DNA from: Anaerolineales bacterium
Lineage (GTDB): Bacteria; Chloroflexota; Anaerolineae; B4-G1; DUEL01
Reading direction: 5' to 3'
Length of the DNA stretch: 32,528 bases
Assembly: GCA_015662065.1 (NCBI GenBank)
Contig: DQUX01000240.1
Coordinates: forward strand, 1 to 32,528
In this document: positions 23,233 through 31,895 of the stretch, piece after piece
How positions within the stretch are numbered: the stretch's first letter is position 1
Layout: every line of letters begins with the position of its first letter
Made by a program: the position numbers and the translations under genes
Notes under the pieces: model-generated
Told to the model about the DNA's origin: nothing
The model's input: the letters and a program-made list of their open reading frames with translations, nothing else
Database searches by the model: none

Positions 23233-24309
23233 TCAGACCGGGGGCGCGCTGGTGCTGCGACGGTCGGTGCTGACCAGGACCTGGCGCAACAGGTCCAGCT
23301 CCTCCAGAACCTTGCCGGCCCCGCGTGCCACACAGGTCATCGAGTCCGGCGCCAGCCAGGTCCGCATATGCGCCTCCTCGCCGATCCGCTCCACCAGCCC
23401 CTTCAACATAGAGCCCCCCCCGGCCAGGCAGATGCCGGTCTCCATCAGGTCGGCGATCAACTCCGGCGGCGTGTTGTCCAACGTCTCTTTGATCAGGTCA
23501 ACGATGATCCCCACCGACCCGGCGAGGGCCTCCCGGATCTCGATGCTGCTCACCTCGATCGCCTCAGGCAGGCCGGTGACCACGTTGCGGCCGCGCAGGA
23601 GCATCGTCTTCTCCTCCGGGAGGGGGTAGGCGGAGCCGATGGCGATCTTCACCCGTTCTGCCGTCCGCTCGCCGACCAGGAGGTTGTACTTCTGGCGGGC
23701 GTAATGGATGATGTCCTCGTCCATCTCGTCGCCGGCCACCCGAAGCGACCGGCTGACGACGATGCCCCCCAGACAGAAGACGGCCACCTCGGTGGTGCCG
23801 CCGCCGATGTCCACGATCATACTCCCCCGAGACTCCATAATAGGCAGACCTACGCCGATGGCAGCCGCCATCGGCTCCTCGATGAGGTAGGCCTCCCGCG
23901 CGCCCGCCGCCAGAGTGGCGTCGTAGACCGCCCGCTTCTCCACCTCGGTGACGCCGCTGGGGATACCGACGACGACGCGGGGGCGGGGAAAGGGGACGAA
24001 GGACTGCTCGTGGGCCTTCTTGACGAAGTAGTCCAGCATCGCCTGGGTGACCTCGAACTCCGAGATGACGCCATCCCGCAGCGGCCGGATGGCGATGATG
24101 TTGGACGGGGTCCGCCCCACCATCTCCTTGGCCTCCGCGCCGATGGCCAGCACCTTCTTGGAACCCCGCTCGATGGCAACCCAGGATGGCTCGTTGATAA
24201 CGATCCCCTTGCCGCGAACAGCGACCAGGGTGTTGGCTGTGCCCAGGTCTATACCGATGTCGAGGGAAAAGAGGCCCAGTAGGGCATCTATAGGATTGAA
24301 CAAGGGCAT
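23233..24309 (-). CDS. mreB: Actin-like rod shape-determining protein MreB
   Basis: A 358-residue bacterial actin that polymerises on the inner membrane and positions cell-wall synthesis. Actin-fold motifs are clear: phosphate 1 loop GIDLGTANTLV, phosphate 2 loop IVDIGGGTTEVAV and the adenosine loop GICLAGGGSMLKGL. The N-terminal MPLFNPIDALLGLF is a plausible amphipathic membrane-targeting helix. Length is slightly above the usual 335-350, with a polar tail (STDRRSTSAPPV). ATG at 24309 is preceded by AAGGCGGTG. It is the first gene of the mreBCD-PBP2-DUF2723 operon, driven by an extended -10 promoter. Confidence 0.97.
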   Translation of the reverse strand: MPLFNPIDALLGLFSLDIGIDLGTANTLVAVRGKGIVINEPSWVAIERGSKKVLAIGAEAKEMVGRTPSNIIAIRPLRDGVISEFEVTQAMLDYFVKKAHEQSFVPFPRPRVVVGIPSGVTEVEKRAVYDATLAAGAREAYLIEEPMAAAIGVGLPIMESRGSMIVDIGGGTTEVAVFCLGGIVVSRSLRVAGDEMDEDIIHYARQKYNLLVGERTAERVKIAIGSAYPLPEEKTMLLRGRNVVTGLPEAIEVSSIEIREALAGSVGIIVDLIKETLDNTPPELIADLMETGICLAGGGSMLKGLVERIGEEAHMRTWLAPDSMTCVARGAGKVLEELDLLRQVLVSTDRRSTSAPPV

Positions 24310-24373
24310 CTCCTCACCGCCTTCAGACGTCCGCCCAGGGCCAAACCGTGCCTTCCCTGGGATCGGCGGGGAG

Positions 24374-24402
24374 ATTATACCACAAATCGGGCGGTTGAGA
24401 AA
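24374..24402 (-). promoter_or_regulatory. Predicted extended -10 promoter of the mreB operon
   Basis: Minus strand: -10 TATAAT (24374-24379) preceded by TGG, forming TGTGGTATAAT, identical to the 11-mer at the sucC promoter. The -35 region is poor (TTTCTC at 24397-24402, 17-bp spacer). The leader would be about 58 bases. Confidence 0.65.
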
Positions 24403-24418
24403 CGGGGGTTAACGCTTA

Positions 24419-25174
24419 TTAGAAGAAAAGCTCATGGAAGTCCCGCCCCAGTTCGGTGGGACCTCCAAAGGCGGCGCGAGCCTCCTCCAGCCAGCGGTCG
24501 GACAGGGCGGGGTCGGGCGGGTAGTGAACCAGGACCAGCCGGTCGACGCCGGCCTGCCGAGCCACCTCTCCCGCCTGAGCGGGGCTGGAGTGACCGAGGA
24601 AGACCCCCGTGGCCTCGTGCAGCAGCAGGTCCGCCCCCCTCGCCAGGTCCACCAACGCCGGGCAGGGAGCGGTGTCGGCTGAGTAGGCCATCGCCCGGCC
24701 CGTGCGTCGGTCCTCAAAGCGGAACCCCAACGTGGGCACCAGATGGACCACGGGGGCCGCCGTCACCCGGAGACCCGCCACCTCCACCCCCTCCGCTCCT
24801 CCCTGGGGAGATATCGGTACCGGCACGACAGGGTAGAGTTCCTCCCACCGCTCCCACTGAAAGAGATCCATCATCGCCAACAGCCGATCCAACGTGTCTG
24901 GCAGCCCAAACACGGGCAGCGGCTGCTTGCGGCCCAGGAGCCACAGGTCCACGATGAGAAGGGGTACCCCCGCCACGTGATCGGGGTGGAAATGGGTGAG
25001 GATCAGCCCCTGGAGGCGGTCGAAGGACAGACCTGCCCGGGCCAATCGGGGCATAGGGCTCTCGCCGCAATCCACCAACAGGAACCCACCCTCCCCCTCC
25101 ACCGCCAGGCTGGTGGTGCCGTTCTCCGGGGTCGGAACGGCGGCGGCTGTGCCCAGCAGGATGACACGGGCCAC
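24419..25174 (-). CDS. MBL-fold metallohydrolase (RNase Z-like)
   Basis: A 251-residue metallo-beta-lactamase-fold hydrolase. The metal-binding motif HFHPDH is at residues 61-66 (H61, H63, D65, H66). A VHLVPTLGFRF segment supplies a later histidine, YSADTAPCPAL the bridging aspartate and a distal HEATG/GHSS the remaining ligands. The opening MARVILLGTAAAVPTPENGTTS is the RNase Z/ElaC-like strand. The protein is shorter than a bona fide tRNase Z and no exosite arm is evident, so general MBL hydrolase is safer. GTG at 25174 starts three bases after the permease stop, indicating coupling. It is last in the kinase-ABC-MBL run. Confidence 0.85.
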   Translation of the reverse strand: MARVILLGTAAAVPTPENGTTSLAVEGEGGFLLVDCGESPMPRLARAGLSFDRLQGLILTHFHPDHVAGVPLLIVDLWLLGRKQPLPVFGLPDTLDRLLAMMDLFQWERWEELYPVVPVPISPQGGAEGVEVAGLRVTAAPVVHLVPTLGFRFEDRRTGRAMAYSADTAPCPALVDLARGADLLLHEATGVFLGHSSPAQAGEVARQAGVDRLVLVHYPPDPALSDRWLEEARAAFGGPTELGRDFHELFF

Positions 25175-25177
25175 CGG

Positions 25178-26680
25178 CTAGCCCCCGTACACCTTCAGGA
25201 CCAGGAAGGGGGTGATATGGACCTCGATCCAGGCAGCCACGGTCAGCATCGGCAGCACCACTGCCAGGAACAGCTTGATGAAATCGGCCAGGGCCTGGAG
25301 CCATCCCTCACCCACCGTCATTCCCCGAGGCGGAGCGATGAACGTGGCCCCCAGCCGCACCGCCAGGCCGGTGGCGATGAGGGCGGCCGGCAGTTCCAGC
25401 ACCCCGTGAGGCATCACAAAGGTCAAGAGGAAGAGAAACGGATCGTACTCCGCCCAGGCGGCCTGGAACCCCACATAAGCGATGACCGCCAGCGGGGCCA
25501 TCAACAGCGCCACCGCCAGAGAGCCGAAGGAAAAAGTGCCCAGGAGGGCCGCCGCCAGAAGCGAACGGGTGTTGTTCTGCAACACCCCCCAAGTGGTGAA
25601 AGCCGGCAGCCAACTGGTGGTGGAAAGCCCGGTGAAGCTCTCATCCGTGATCGAATCCAAGGCCAGGGAGCCCGCCGGCAATCGGAAACGGACAGCAAAA
25701 TCCCACCCCACCCACACCGCTCCGAGCAGACCCGCCACCACCAGGGCCAGCGCCAGCCAGGAACGGCGCAGCACCGCCGGGACCTCCCGCAGGTATAGCC
25801 CCACCAGCGTCCCCAACCAGCGCCAGGGGCGGGGGACACGGGCCAGGTCGAGGCCGAAGAGCCATCGCTCCCAACCCAGGTGCCGCCGGAACATCCGCCA
25901 CAGGTTGCCCACGTTCAGCTCGTCGATCTCCCGTCCCAACAACTCCTCCCGGTTGAACAGGCGGATCCCCATCCGCACCAGCATCACATCCACCACGATC
26001 AGGAAAGCCAGGACGTCCCACAAGATAGCATTGCCCGCCTGGAGAATGATGATGCTCTCCCCCTGCACCAGCAGGGCCATCGGGATGATGACGAAGCTGG
26101 CCAGCAGATTGGCCGCCCGCACGCTGGTGGTCTGGCTGGAGATGATGACCGCCCCGGAGACCATGACCAGTGCCTCGGCGGCCGTCAGGACCAGGATCTG
26201 GATCAGCAGCACCGAGGAAGGATGCCACCCCTGCCGCCAGAGCACGGCGGTGTACACAGTGATCCCCAGGCAACCCGCCACCAGGGGAAGGAGCAGCGCC
26301 GCGAGGGTCTTGCCCAGGTAGAGCTGAAGGTCCGAAAGCGGGGTCAACAGCAGCGGCTCCAGGCTCCGCCGCTCCTTCTCCCCCACGAAGGTCTCCAGCG
26401 CGATGACCAGGGAGACGGAGACGGGGAAGAACCCCACGACCATCAGCATCAGCGGAAGCAGCCGCCTCTCGATCCCCTCCACCCCCCACCGCTCGTAGAA
26501 CATGTTCTGCGTGCGCACGGTGATGAAATTCATCAGGAGCGGAAAGGCCAGGGTCAGAACGAAGATGGGCAGAAGAATGCGCCAGTCCCGGAGGCTATCC
26601 AGGATCTCCCGCCGGGTGAGGGTCAGCACCTGCCGCCCCCACTCCCGCCCCCTATCCACCCTGGAGGATAGAACGCTCAT
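25178..26680 (-). CDS. ABC-2 type permease fused to a SpoIIM-like domain
   Basis: A 500-residue membrane protein with two recognisable parts. Residues about 1-280 form an ABC-2 permease with RREILDSLRDWRILLPIFVLTLAFPLL, and the ETFVGEKERRSLEPLLLTPLSD loop typical of NatB/CcmB-like export permeases. Residues about 310-500 resemble the stage II sporulation protein M (DUF95) family, with NNTRSLLAAALLGTFSFG, and FVMPHGVLELPAALIATGLAVRLG containing the family's HG-x-x-E signature. ATG at 26680 overlaps the ATPase TGA (ATGA), so ATPase and permease are translationally coupled. The partner SpoIIM half suggests a larger permease, not sporulation. The exported substrate is unknown. Confidence 0.85.
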   Translation of the reverse strand: MSVLSSRVDRGREWGRQVLTLTRREILDSLRDWRILLPIFVLTLAFPLLMNFITVRTQNMFYERWGVEGIERRLLPLMLMVVGFFPVSVSLVIALETFVGEKERRSLEPLLLTPLSDLQLYLGKTLAALLLPLVAGCLGITVYTAVLWRQGWHPSSVLLIQILVLTAAEALVMVSGAVIISSQTTSVRAANLLASFVIIPMALLVQGESIIILQAGNAILWDVLAFLIVVDVMLVRMGIRLFNREELLGREIDELNVGNLWRMFRRHLGWERWLFGLDLARVPRPWRWLGTLVGLYLREVPAVLRRSWLALALVVAGLLGAVWVGWDFAVRFRLPAGSLALDSITDESFTGLSTTSWLPAFTTWGVLQNNTRSLLAAALLGTFSFGSLAVALLMAPLAVIAYVGFQAAWAEYDPFLFLLTFVMPHGVLELPAALIATGLAVRLGATFIAPPRGMTVGEGWLQALADFIKLFLAVVLPMLTVAAWIEVHITPFLVLKVYGG

Positions 26681-27594
26681 CCCGCCTCCTCGACCACCCG
26701 CAGGTACACGGCCTCCAGGCTGCGCGGCACCTCGCTCAGGGTGACGACCGGGACCCCCGCCTCCGCCAGCGCCTGCAAGAGCGGCGGGTTGACTGCCTCC
26801 GGATCCTCGGCCACGTAACGGACCCACCCGGGACCCCACTCTAGGGGGCGCGCGAAACGGGAGACGAGGGACACCACACCGTCGGGGGCAGCCGCCACCC
26901 GCAGCTCCATCACCGGTGGTCCCAGCAGACGGCGCTTCAGCTCGGCGGGGGTACCCAGGGCCACTATCCGCCCCCGTCGGATGATGGCGATGCGATCGGC
27001 CACGATCTCCGCCTCGGCCAGGTTGTGGGTACAGACCAGGATGGCTCGCCGCTCGTCTCGGAGGGAGAGAACGGCGTCCCGCACCAGCTTGGCGCTATGG
27101 GGGTCCATTGCCGACGTGGGCTCGTCCAGCAGGAGCACCGGTGGCTCATGGAGAAGGGCCCGGGCCAGGGCCATCTTCTGCCGCATCCCCTTGGAGAACT
27201 CACCGATCCGCCGATCCCACGCCTCCGGCATAGCGAACTGCTCCAGGAGCTGGCGGGCCCGCTGTTCCCGCGTCTGGCCGTCCAGCCCATAGATGCGACC
27301 GAAGAAATCCAGATACTCCCCACCCTGCATCCGCAGGTAGAGCCCTGGGTGCTCGGTCAGCATCCCCACCCGTCGGCGGACGCCGATGGGGTCCCGGAGC
27401 GTATCGATCCCCGCCACCACGGCATGCCCTCGCGTCGGCCGCAGAAGCGCCGCCAGCATCCGCACCGTCGTCGTCTTCCCGGCCCCGTTGGGGCCCAGAA
27501 GAGCTACGATCTCGCCGGGAGCGACGGAGAAGCTCACCCCATCCACGGCGGTGAACCCGTCAAACTGCTTCGTCAATCCCTCCAACCGGATCAT
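26677..27594 (-). CDS. ABC transporter ATP-binding protein (ABC-2 export type)
   Basis: A 305-residue ATPase of the CcmA/NatA-like group. Walker A is G34-PNGAGKT-T41. The signature loop is variant (EFSKGMRQKMALARALL). Walker B with its catalytic glutamate is VLLLDEPTSAMDP, and the H-loop is CTHNLAEAE. A C-terminal extension of about 80 residues follows the ATPase core, as in this group. ATG at 27594 is chosen; a GTG one codon earlier and a longer frame would translate a 7-bp repeat array. It overlaps the permease start by four bases (ATGA). The histidine kinase gene ends 30 bases upstream, so the kinase could control or be co-transcribed with this exporter. Confidence 0.93.
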   Translation of the reverse strand: MIRLEGLTKQFDGFTAVDGVSFSVAPGEIVALLGPNGAGKTTTVRMLAALLRPTRGHAVVAGIDTLRDPIGVRRRVGMLTEHPGLYLRMQGGEYLDFFGRIYGLDGQTREQRARQLLEQFAMPEAWDRRIGEFSKGMRQKMALARALLHEPPVLLLDEPTSAMDPHSAKLVRDAVLSLRDERRAILVCTHNLAEAEIVADRIAIIRRGRIVALGTPAELKRRLLGPPVMELRVAAAPDGVVSLVSRFARPLEWGPGWVRYVAEDPEAVNPPLLQALAEAGVPVVTLSEVPRSLEAVYLRVVEEAG

Positions 27595-27595
27595 C

Positions 27596-27637
27596 ACCCA
27601 GCACCCAACATCGAGCACCCAGCTTCAAGCATCCGAC
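27596..27637. repeat. 7-bp period repeat array between the histidine kinase and ABC ATPase genes
   Basis: Six consecutive 7-mers on the plus strand: acccagc, acccaac, atcgagc, acccagc, ttcaagc, atccgac. It contains the kinase TGA (27625-27627, minus strand) and runs to the ATPase start codon (27592-27594), filling the junction completely. Units diverge from those at 1179 and 2751 but keep the 7-bp period. Confidence 0.75.
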
Positions 27638-30600
27638 TCAGCCACCGGCACTGTGAAGGTAAAAGTGCTCCCCATACCCGGCTCGCTCTCCACCCAGATC
27701 CTCCCCCCCTGAAGTTCCACCAGGCTCTTCGTGATCACCAACCCTAGCCCGGTCCCGGGAACGCTCCGCACCACAGGATGCTGAGAGCGGAAGTACTTGG
27801 TGAACAACCGCTCCTGCTCCTCCGGCGTGATGCCGATGCCGGTGTCGGACACGGAGCAACGGATGAAATGGCCATCTACCAGCTCGGCCAGAACGCGGAT
27901 ATGTCCCCCCTCGGGGGTATATCTATAGGCATTGCTGAGCAGATTGACGAGGATCTGGACCAGCCGGTTGCGATCGGCCGCCACTGGCGGAAGGGGGGGG
28001 CTGACCTCCACCTCCAGCGTCTGCCCCTTGGCCTCCACCTCTCGCCTCACCGACCGCACCGCCTCTTCGACCACCTCCTCCATCGCCACCCGGCCGATCT
28101 CCAGCCTCAGCCTCCCGGCCTCGATGCGGGAGATGTCCAACAGGTCCTGTACCAGCGCATCCATCCGGGCTACGTTGGAGCGGATCACCTCCAGGAACGA
28201 CCGTTGTCTCTCCGTCAGCTCGCCCGCCGCGCCCTTCGCCAGCAGATCGGCATACCCCTTGATAGAGGTCATCGGCTGTTTCAGCTCGTGGGAGACGAAG
28301 GAGATGAACTCGGTCTTGGCACTGTTGGCCGCCTGAACCGCCTCAAACAGCCGGGCGTTCTCGATGGAGATGGCAGCATGGTCCGCCAAACGGACGACAA
28401 ACTCCAACCCCTCCTGGTCCAACTGCCCCCTCTGAGAGGACTCCAGGGCGATAACGCCGACGATCTGCTCCTCCCGCCGGATGGGCACCGTCAGTTGAGA
28501 TACCATCCCCGGCACCACCGGCGCATAGTCGGGGTCGGCCGTCACATCCTCCACGAGCTCCGCCTTGCCGGTCCGCACCACCCGGCCCGCCAGCCCCTGC
28601 TCCAGTGGCCAGAGATCCTCCCTGTGGGTGGCGACCAACTCCTCCGGGTAGCCCTGGCTGGAGAGGAAGTGCAACCCCCGTCGCCCCCCCTCAGTCTCCA
28701 CGATGACAGCCACGAGCCCTATGTCGGCCCCCGTCATCCGCACCGCCCAGTCCAGCGTGATCTCCATCACCCGCCGGTAATCCAGCGCAGCGTTGAGCTC
28801 CCGGTCGATGCGCTGCATCATCGAGAGCTCCTCGACCCGGGCGGCCAGCGCCTGATCCGTCATCGTGAAGAGCCGGGCGTTCTCAATGGCGACGGCTGCG
28901 TTGGCGGCGAAGGCCGTCAACAGGTGCCGATCCTCGACGTCAAAGGATTTGCCATCCCGCCGGTTGAGCAGCTCGATGACGCCGATCACCCGCCCCCGGG
29001 CAACCATCGGCACACAGACCACAGAGCGGGTGACAAAATCCGAGCGCTCGTCCAGCCCCGGATACCATCGCTCGTCCCGCCGGACGTCGTCCACGATGAT
29101 GGGGCTGGCCGACTCCGCCACCCGGCCGACGATGCCGACACCCATTGGCAGCCGCATCCCCACCAGGTCGGCCGTCCGCGGCCCGGTGACCACCTGGAAG
29201 ACCAGCTCTCCCGTCTCCTCATCCACCAGGAGCAGCGACCCGGCCTCCGCCCGCAGGAGCTCGATGGCCTTCTGCATGATAAGATCGAGGACGACATCCA
29301 GCTCCAGGGTGGAGGTGATGACGCTCCCCACCTCGTTCAGGGCCTCCAACTGACGCGCCCGCCTCTCCATCACCTGGTACAGACGGGCCTTATCCAGGAT
29401 CGCCGCCGCCTGGTCGGCGATAGCCTTGAAGACCTGAACTTGCTCCTCCGTGTAGACGGTGTCGGGATCGAAGCTGGAGATATTGATCACCCCCAGGATC
29501 CGATCTCGGGCGACGAGGGGTATGCCCATCCAGGCCCTGCCGGGCTTTCCACCCGCCCGGACCCCCCGCCGTCGGCATTCGGTCAGGTAGTCATCGGTGA
29601 CGATGGTCCGCCCGGTTCGGACGATGACGCCGGTAAGCCCCTCTGTGTCCGACCAGACGTCGTCGGGGTAGCGCCGCTCCCCGTTCTCCACATAGAAGGC
29701 AAAGCGGAGGGTCCGCGTCTCGGGATCGTAGAGGGCGATGTAGAAGTTGGTGATGTCCAAAACCCGGCTGGCCTGGGCATAGATCAACTCCAACAGATCA
29801 TCCAGCTCCACCGCATAGCTGACCGACTGCGCGATCAGTCGCAGGGTCTCCAGCTCCCGCAACCGCTGCTCCAGGTCCGAGACCAGGTGAATCCGGTCTA
29901 TAGCGGTCGCAATCTGCGGGGCCAGGGTCTCCACAAACCACACATCGGCAGCACGGAACCGCCGCGCGCGGGTAGGGCCGATCACCATCCACCCTCGCCC
30001 GGAAAGGGGAACGAAGAGCCCTGGTCCCAGCCGGGCCAGCCGTTCCCGCTCCGCCTCCAATCCCACCGGCAGGCCAGCCCCGGCCGTCAGATAGTGAGGT
30101 CCCGCCTTGGCGGTCATCCACCGGGCCAACGGGCCGTCGGACCGGAAACGTACCGGGGGCGGGGCCTCCCCCATCAGCACCTGAGGCACGTACTGCCCGG
30201 TCCGTTGGTCCAGCAGATAGAGCAGGGCATACCGGGGCGCGAGGGCCTTCTCCAGCACCTCCGCGATCGCCGCGGTCACTTCCCCATCCGACCGGGCCGC
30301 CGCCACCTCCTGGGCAAAGCGCTGCAGCGCCTCCTCCGGAGTGACCCGGCGACCCAGCACCGCCCGGTCCACCAGCCGTTGCAGCGCCGTCCGAGCGGGC
30401 TCCCCGCCCAGCGCCACCGACAGCGCGAAGATCACCAGCACCACCGGGTGGAACGGGGAGATCGTCGGCAGGAAGAGCCTCCCCAGACCAGTGAGGAAAA
30501 GGTACAACGCCAACACCCCGATGGCCAGCAACACGTGGGTCGCGGCGCGGCGCACTATACAGTCGATATCCAGCGTGCGGCGACGCAGAAGGGTGTAGCC

Positions 30601-31599
30601 GATGGAGAGGGGGAAGAGGACCAGCCACGGTAGGATAAGCAGCGGGACAAAGGGGACATCCAGGGAACGGGTGACTAACACCCACATCACGTAGGGGCCA
30701 AAGCCCAGCAGCGCCCCCCAAAGGACGGTGCGGGCCTGGGCCCGGACGATAGGCGAGGGAGAGAGGAACCGCCGGGCCGCCATCAGCCCCACCAACCCCA
30801 GCGCGCCTATACCCGCCCATCCCATACCCCAGAACCACGGGTCGAAATAGGCGGTGGGCGCGTCCCAGCGCTTTGTCGCCCCCACCGCAACAACCGCCAC
30901 CGCCACGCCCGGTAGGTAGAATAGGAGCGGCAACCAGCGGACACGACGGAGCAGCCCGACCGGCTCAGGGAAGACCAACGCCAGGTGCAGGCCGAAGCTG
31001 CCAGCCAGCGGGATGGCGGCGACCCAGCCCCACCAGGCCAGATGGGTGGTGAAGGTGTCGAAGAGAAGCCCGCCGATCAGAGCCAGGACAGCACAGAAAG
31101 CGACGAAGATGGGGGTGGCCCTCTCCTCAGGGGCTGCCCGGAGGACCCAGACCCCGATGGTCAGGAAGGCCCAGCCCAGCAGGTTGGGCAGAAGGAAGAA
31201 GTTGAGCAACCCATCTCCCGGTAGGCGGACGAGCCGGACGGCGACCTTCACCCGGCCCCCTTCGGGGTCCTCCGCCGTCAGCACAACCTCGTCCCCCACC
31301 TGATAGTCGGCCAGGGCCTCCACCAGAGCGGTGGTATGCCGGAGGGGCCGACCGTCCAGGGCGACCAACCGTTGCGGGAAGCGAAGCCCGGCCGCGTACC
31401 CCGGCCAATCCAGTCTCCCCATATCGTTGATGATCATCGTGGGCTCGGTGAAGACCCCCGGGAAGGGAAGCCGGGCGGTCCCCCAGCCAACGACGGCAGC
31501 AAAAAGCAGCGCGGCCACAGCCACCAAAAGCGCGGCTACAGCAGCAAAGCGGCCCCCATCGGCCCACTGGCCCCGTTCCAAGCTCGTTAGTCGTTGCAC
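27625..31599 (-). CDS. Large sensor histidine kinase: TM, PDZ-like, 7 TM, four GAF, HisKA, HATPase
   Basis: A 1324-residue hybrid-free sensor kinase. In order: an N-terminal membrane helix (about 18-40) and a PDZ-like extracytoplasmic domain (about 60-125, GYAAGLRFPQRLVALDGRPL). Then come about seven membrane helices (135-400) and four GAF-like domains (about 440-575, 597-740, 767-910, 940-1085). The HisKA domain has phospho-acceptor H1104 in FVSHELKQP, and the HATPase_c domain has the N-box LVNLLSNAYRYTPEGG, DTGIGI and GTGLGLVI. No receiver domain follows, and no response regulator gene is in the window. GTG at 31599 is the only sensible start; its ribosome site is weak. The gene has its own promoter and ends next to the ABC ATPase gene. 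The signal is unknown. Confidence 0.93.
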   Translation of the reverse strand: MQRLTSLERGQWADGGRFAAVAALLVAVAALLFAAVVGWGTARLPFPGVFTEPTMIINDMGRLDWPGYAAGLRFPQRLVALDGRPLRHTTALVEALADYQVGDEVVLTAEDPEGGRVKVAVRLVRLPGDGLLNFFLLPNLLGWAFLTIGVWVLRAAPEERATPIFVAFCAVLALIGGLLFDTFTTHLAWWGWVAAIPLAGSFGLHLALVFPEPVGLLRRVRWLPLLFYLPGVAVAVVAVGATKRWDAPTAYFDPWFWGMGWAGIGALGLVGLMAARRFLSPSPIVRAQARTVLWGALLGFGPYVMWVLVTRSLDVPFVPLLILPWLVLFPLSIGYTLLRRRTLDIDCIVRRAATHVLLAIGVLALYLFLTGLGRLFLPTISPFHPVVLVIFALSVALGGEPARTALQRLVDRAVLGRRVTPEEALQRFAQEVAAARSDGEVTAAIAEVLEKALAPRYALLYLLDQRTGQYVPQVLMGEAPPPVRFRSDGPLARWMTAKAGPHYLTAGAGLPVGLEAERERLARLGPGLFVPLSGRGWMVIGPTRARRFRAADVWFVETLAPQIATAIDRIHLVSDLEQRLRELETLRLIAQSVSYAVELDDLLELIYAQASRVLDITNFYIALYDPETRTLRFAFYVENGERRYPDDVWSDTEGLTGVIVRTGRTIVTDDYLTECRRRGVRAGGKPGRAWMGIPLVARDRILGVINISSFDPDTVYTEEQVQVFKAIADQAAAILDKARLYQVMERRARQLEALNEVGSVITSTLELDVVLDLIMQKAIELLRAEAGSLLLVDEETGELVFQVVTGPRTADLVGMRLPMGVGIVGRVAESASPIIVDDVRRDERWYPGLDERSDFVTRSVVCVPMVARGRVIGVIELLNRRDGKSFDVEDRHLLTAFAANAAVAIENARLFTMTDQALAARVEELSMMQRIDRELNAALDYRRVMEITLDWAVRMTGADIGLVAVIVETEGGRRGLHFLSSQGYPEELVATHREDLWPLEQGLAGRVVRTGKAELVEDVTADPDYAPVVPGMVSQLTVPIRREEQIVGVIALESSQRGQLDQEGLEFVVRLADHAAISIENARLFEAVQAANSAKTEFISFVSHELKQPMTSIKGYADLLAKGAAGELTERQRSFLEVIRSNVARMDALVQDLLDISRIEAGRLRLEIGRVAMEEVVEEAVRSVRREVEAKGQTLEVEVSPPLPPVAADRNRLVQILVNLLSNAYRYTPEGGHIRVLAELVDGHFIRCSVSDTGIGITPEEQERLFTKYFRSQHPVVRSVPGTGLGLVITKSLVELQGGRIWVESEPGMGSTFTFTVPVAESDA

Positions 31600-31643
31600 T
31601 TCGTCTATTCCACGCTCCGGCTTGGCCGTCCGGCGCGCTCTCT

Positions 31644-31672
31644 ATTCTAGCACGTTCCAGAGCAAAAGTCCA
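31644..31672 (-). promoter_or_regulatory. Predicted promoter of the histidine kinase gene
   Basis: Minus strand: -35 TGGACT (31667-31672), 17-bp spacer, -10 TAGAAT (31644-31649) preceded by TGC (extended -10). Transcription would start near 31637, about 38 bases before the GTG at 31599. Confidence 0.55.
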
Positions 31673-31693
31673 TAGCAGCCCGTTTTTGTTCTT

Positions 31694-31784
31694 ACTACGG
31701 AGACGCGGAGAACACAGAGTCTTCACGGAGAAACCGGGACTTCTCACCATTTCTCCGTGTCCTCCGTGCCTCCGTGGTGTTTAG
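31694..31784. repeat. Large imperfect inverted repeat of 9-bp CACGGAGA-type units
   Basis: An inner perfect stem, CACGGAGAAA (31724-31733) with TTTCTCCGTG (31750-31759), is flanked by arms of ACGGAG-type 9-mers. These match as inverted copies at about 18 of 22 positions (left arm actacggagacgcgg..., right arm ...cctccgtggtgt). The units resemble the 9-mers at 15011-15055. The remaining gap (31785-31895) has only short inverted repeats: GGCGTAA/TTACGCC at 31797 and 31863, and GTAACTTC/GAAGTTAC at 31800 and 31848. No gene is seen between the kinase and the next ATPase. Confidence 0.65.
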
Positions 31785-31895
31785 CCTGCCGTAAGAGGCG
31801 TAACTTCTGTCATTGTAACACGGACTCGAGGCCCGCCCGGTGTCGGTGAAGTTACAGTTCGATTACGCCGAAGTGAACGGGGGGTAAAGGGGGGA

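Noticed and set aside
24419..25174. Bona fide tRNase Z (rnz)
   Set aside because: The metal motif fits, but the protein is short, no exosite arm is visible and it is in an exporter operon; a general MBL hydrolase call is safer.
27778..30633. A 2.8-kb open frame on the plus strand opposite the histidine kinase
   Set aside because: It is antisense to a kinase with complete motifs, is rich in His/Arg/Pro/Gly/Gln without domains, and reflects GC-rich codon use. The same holds for other long antisense frames such as 2263-4167 and 19068-20876.
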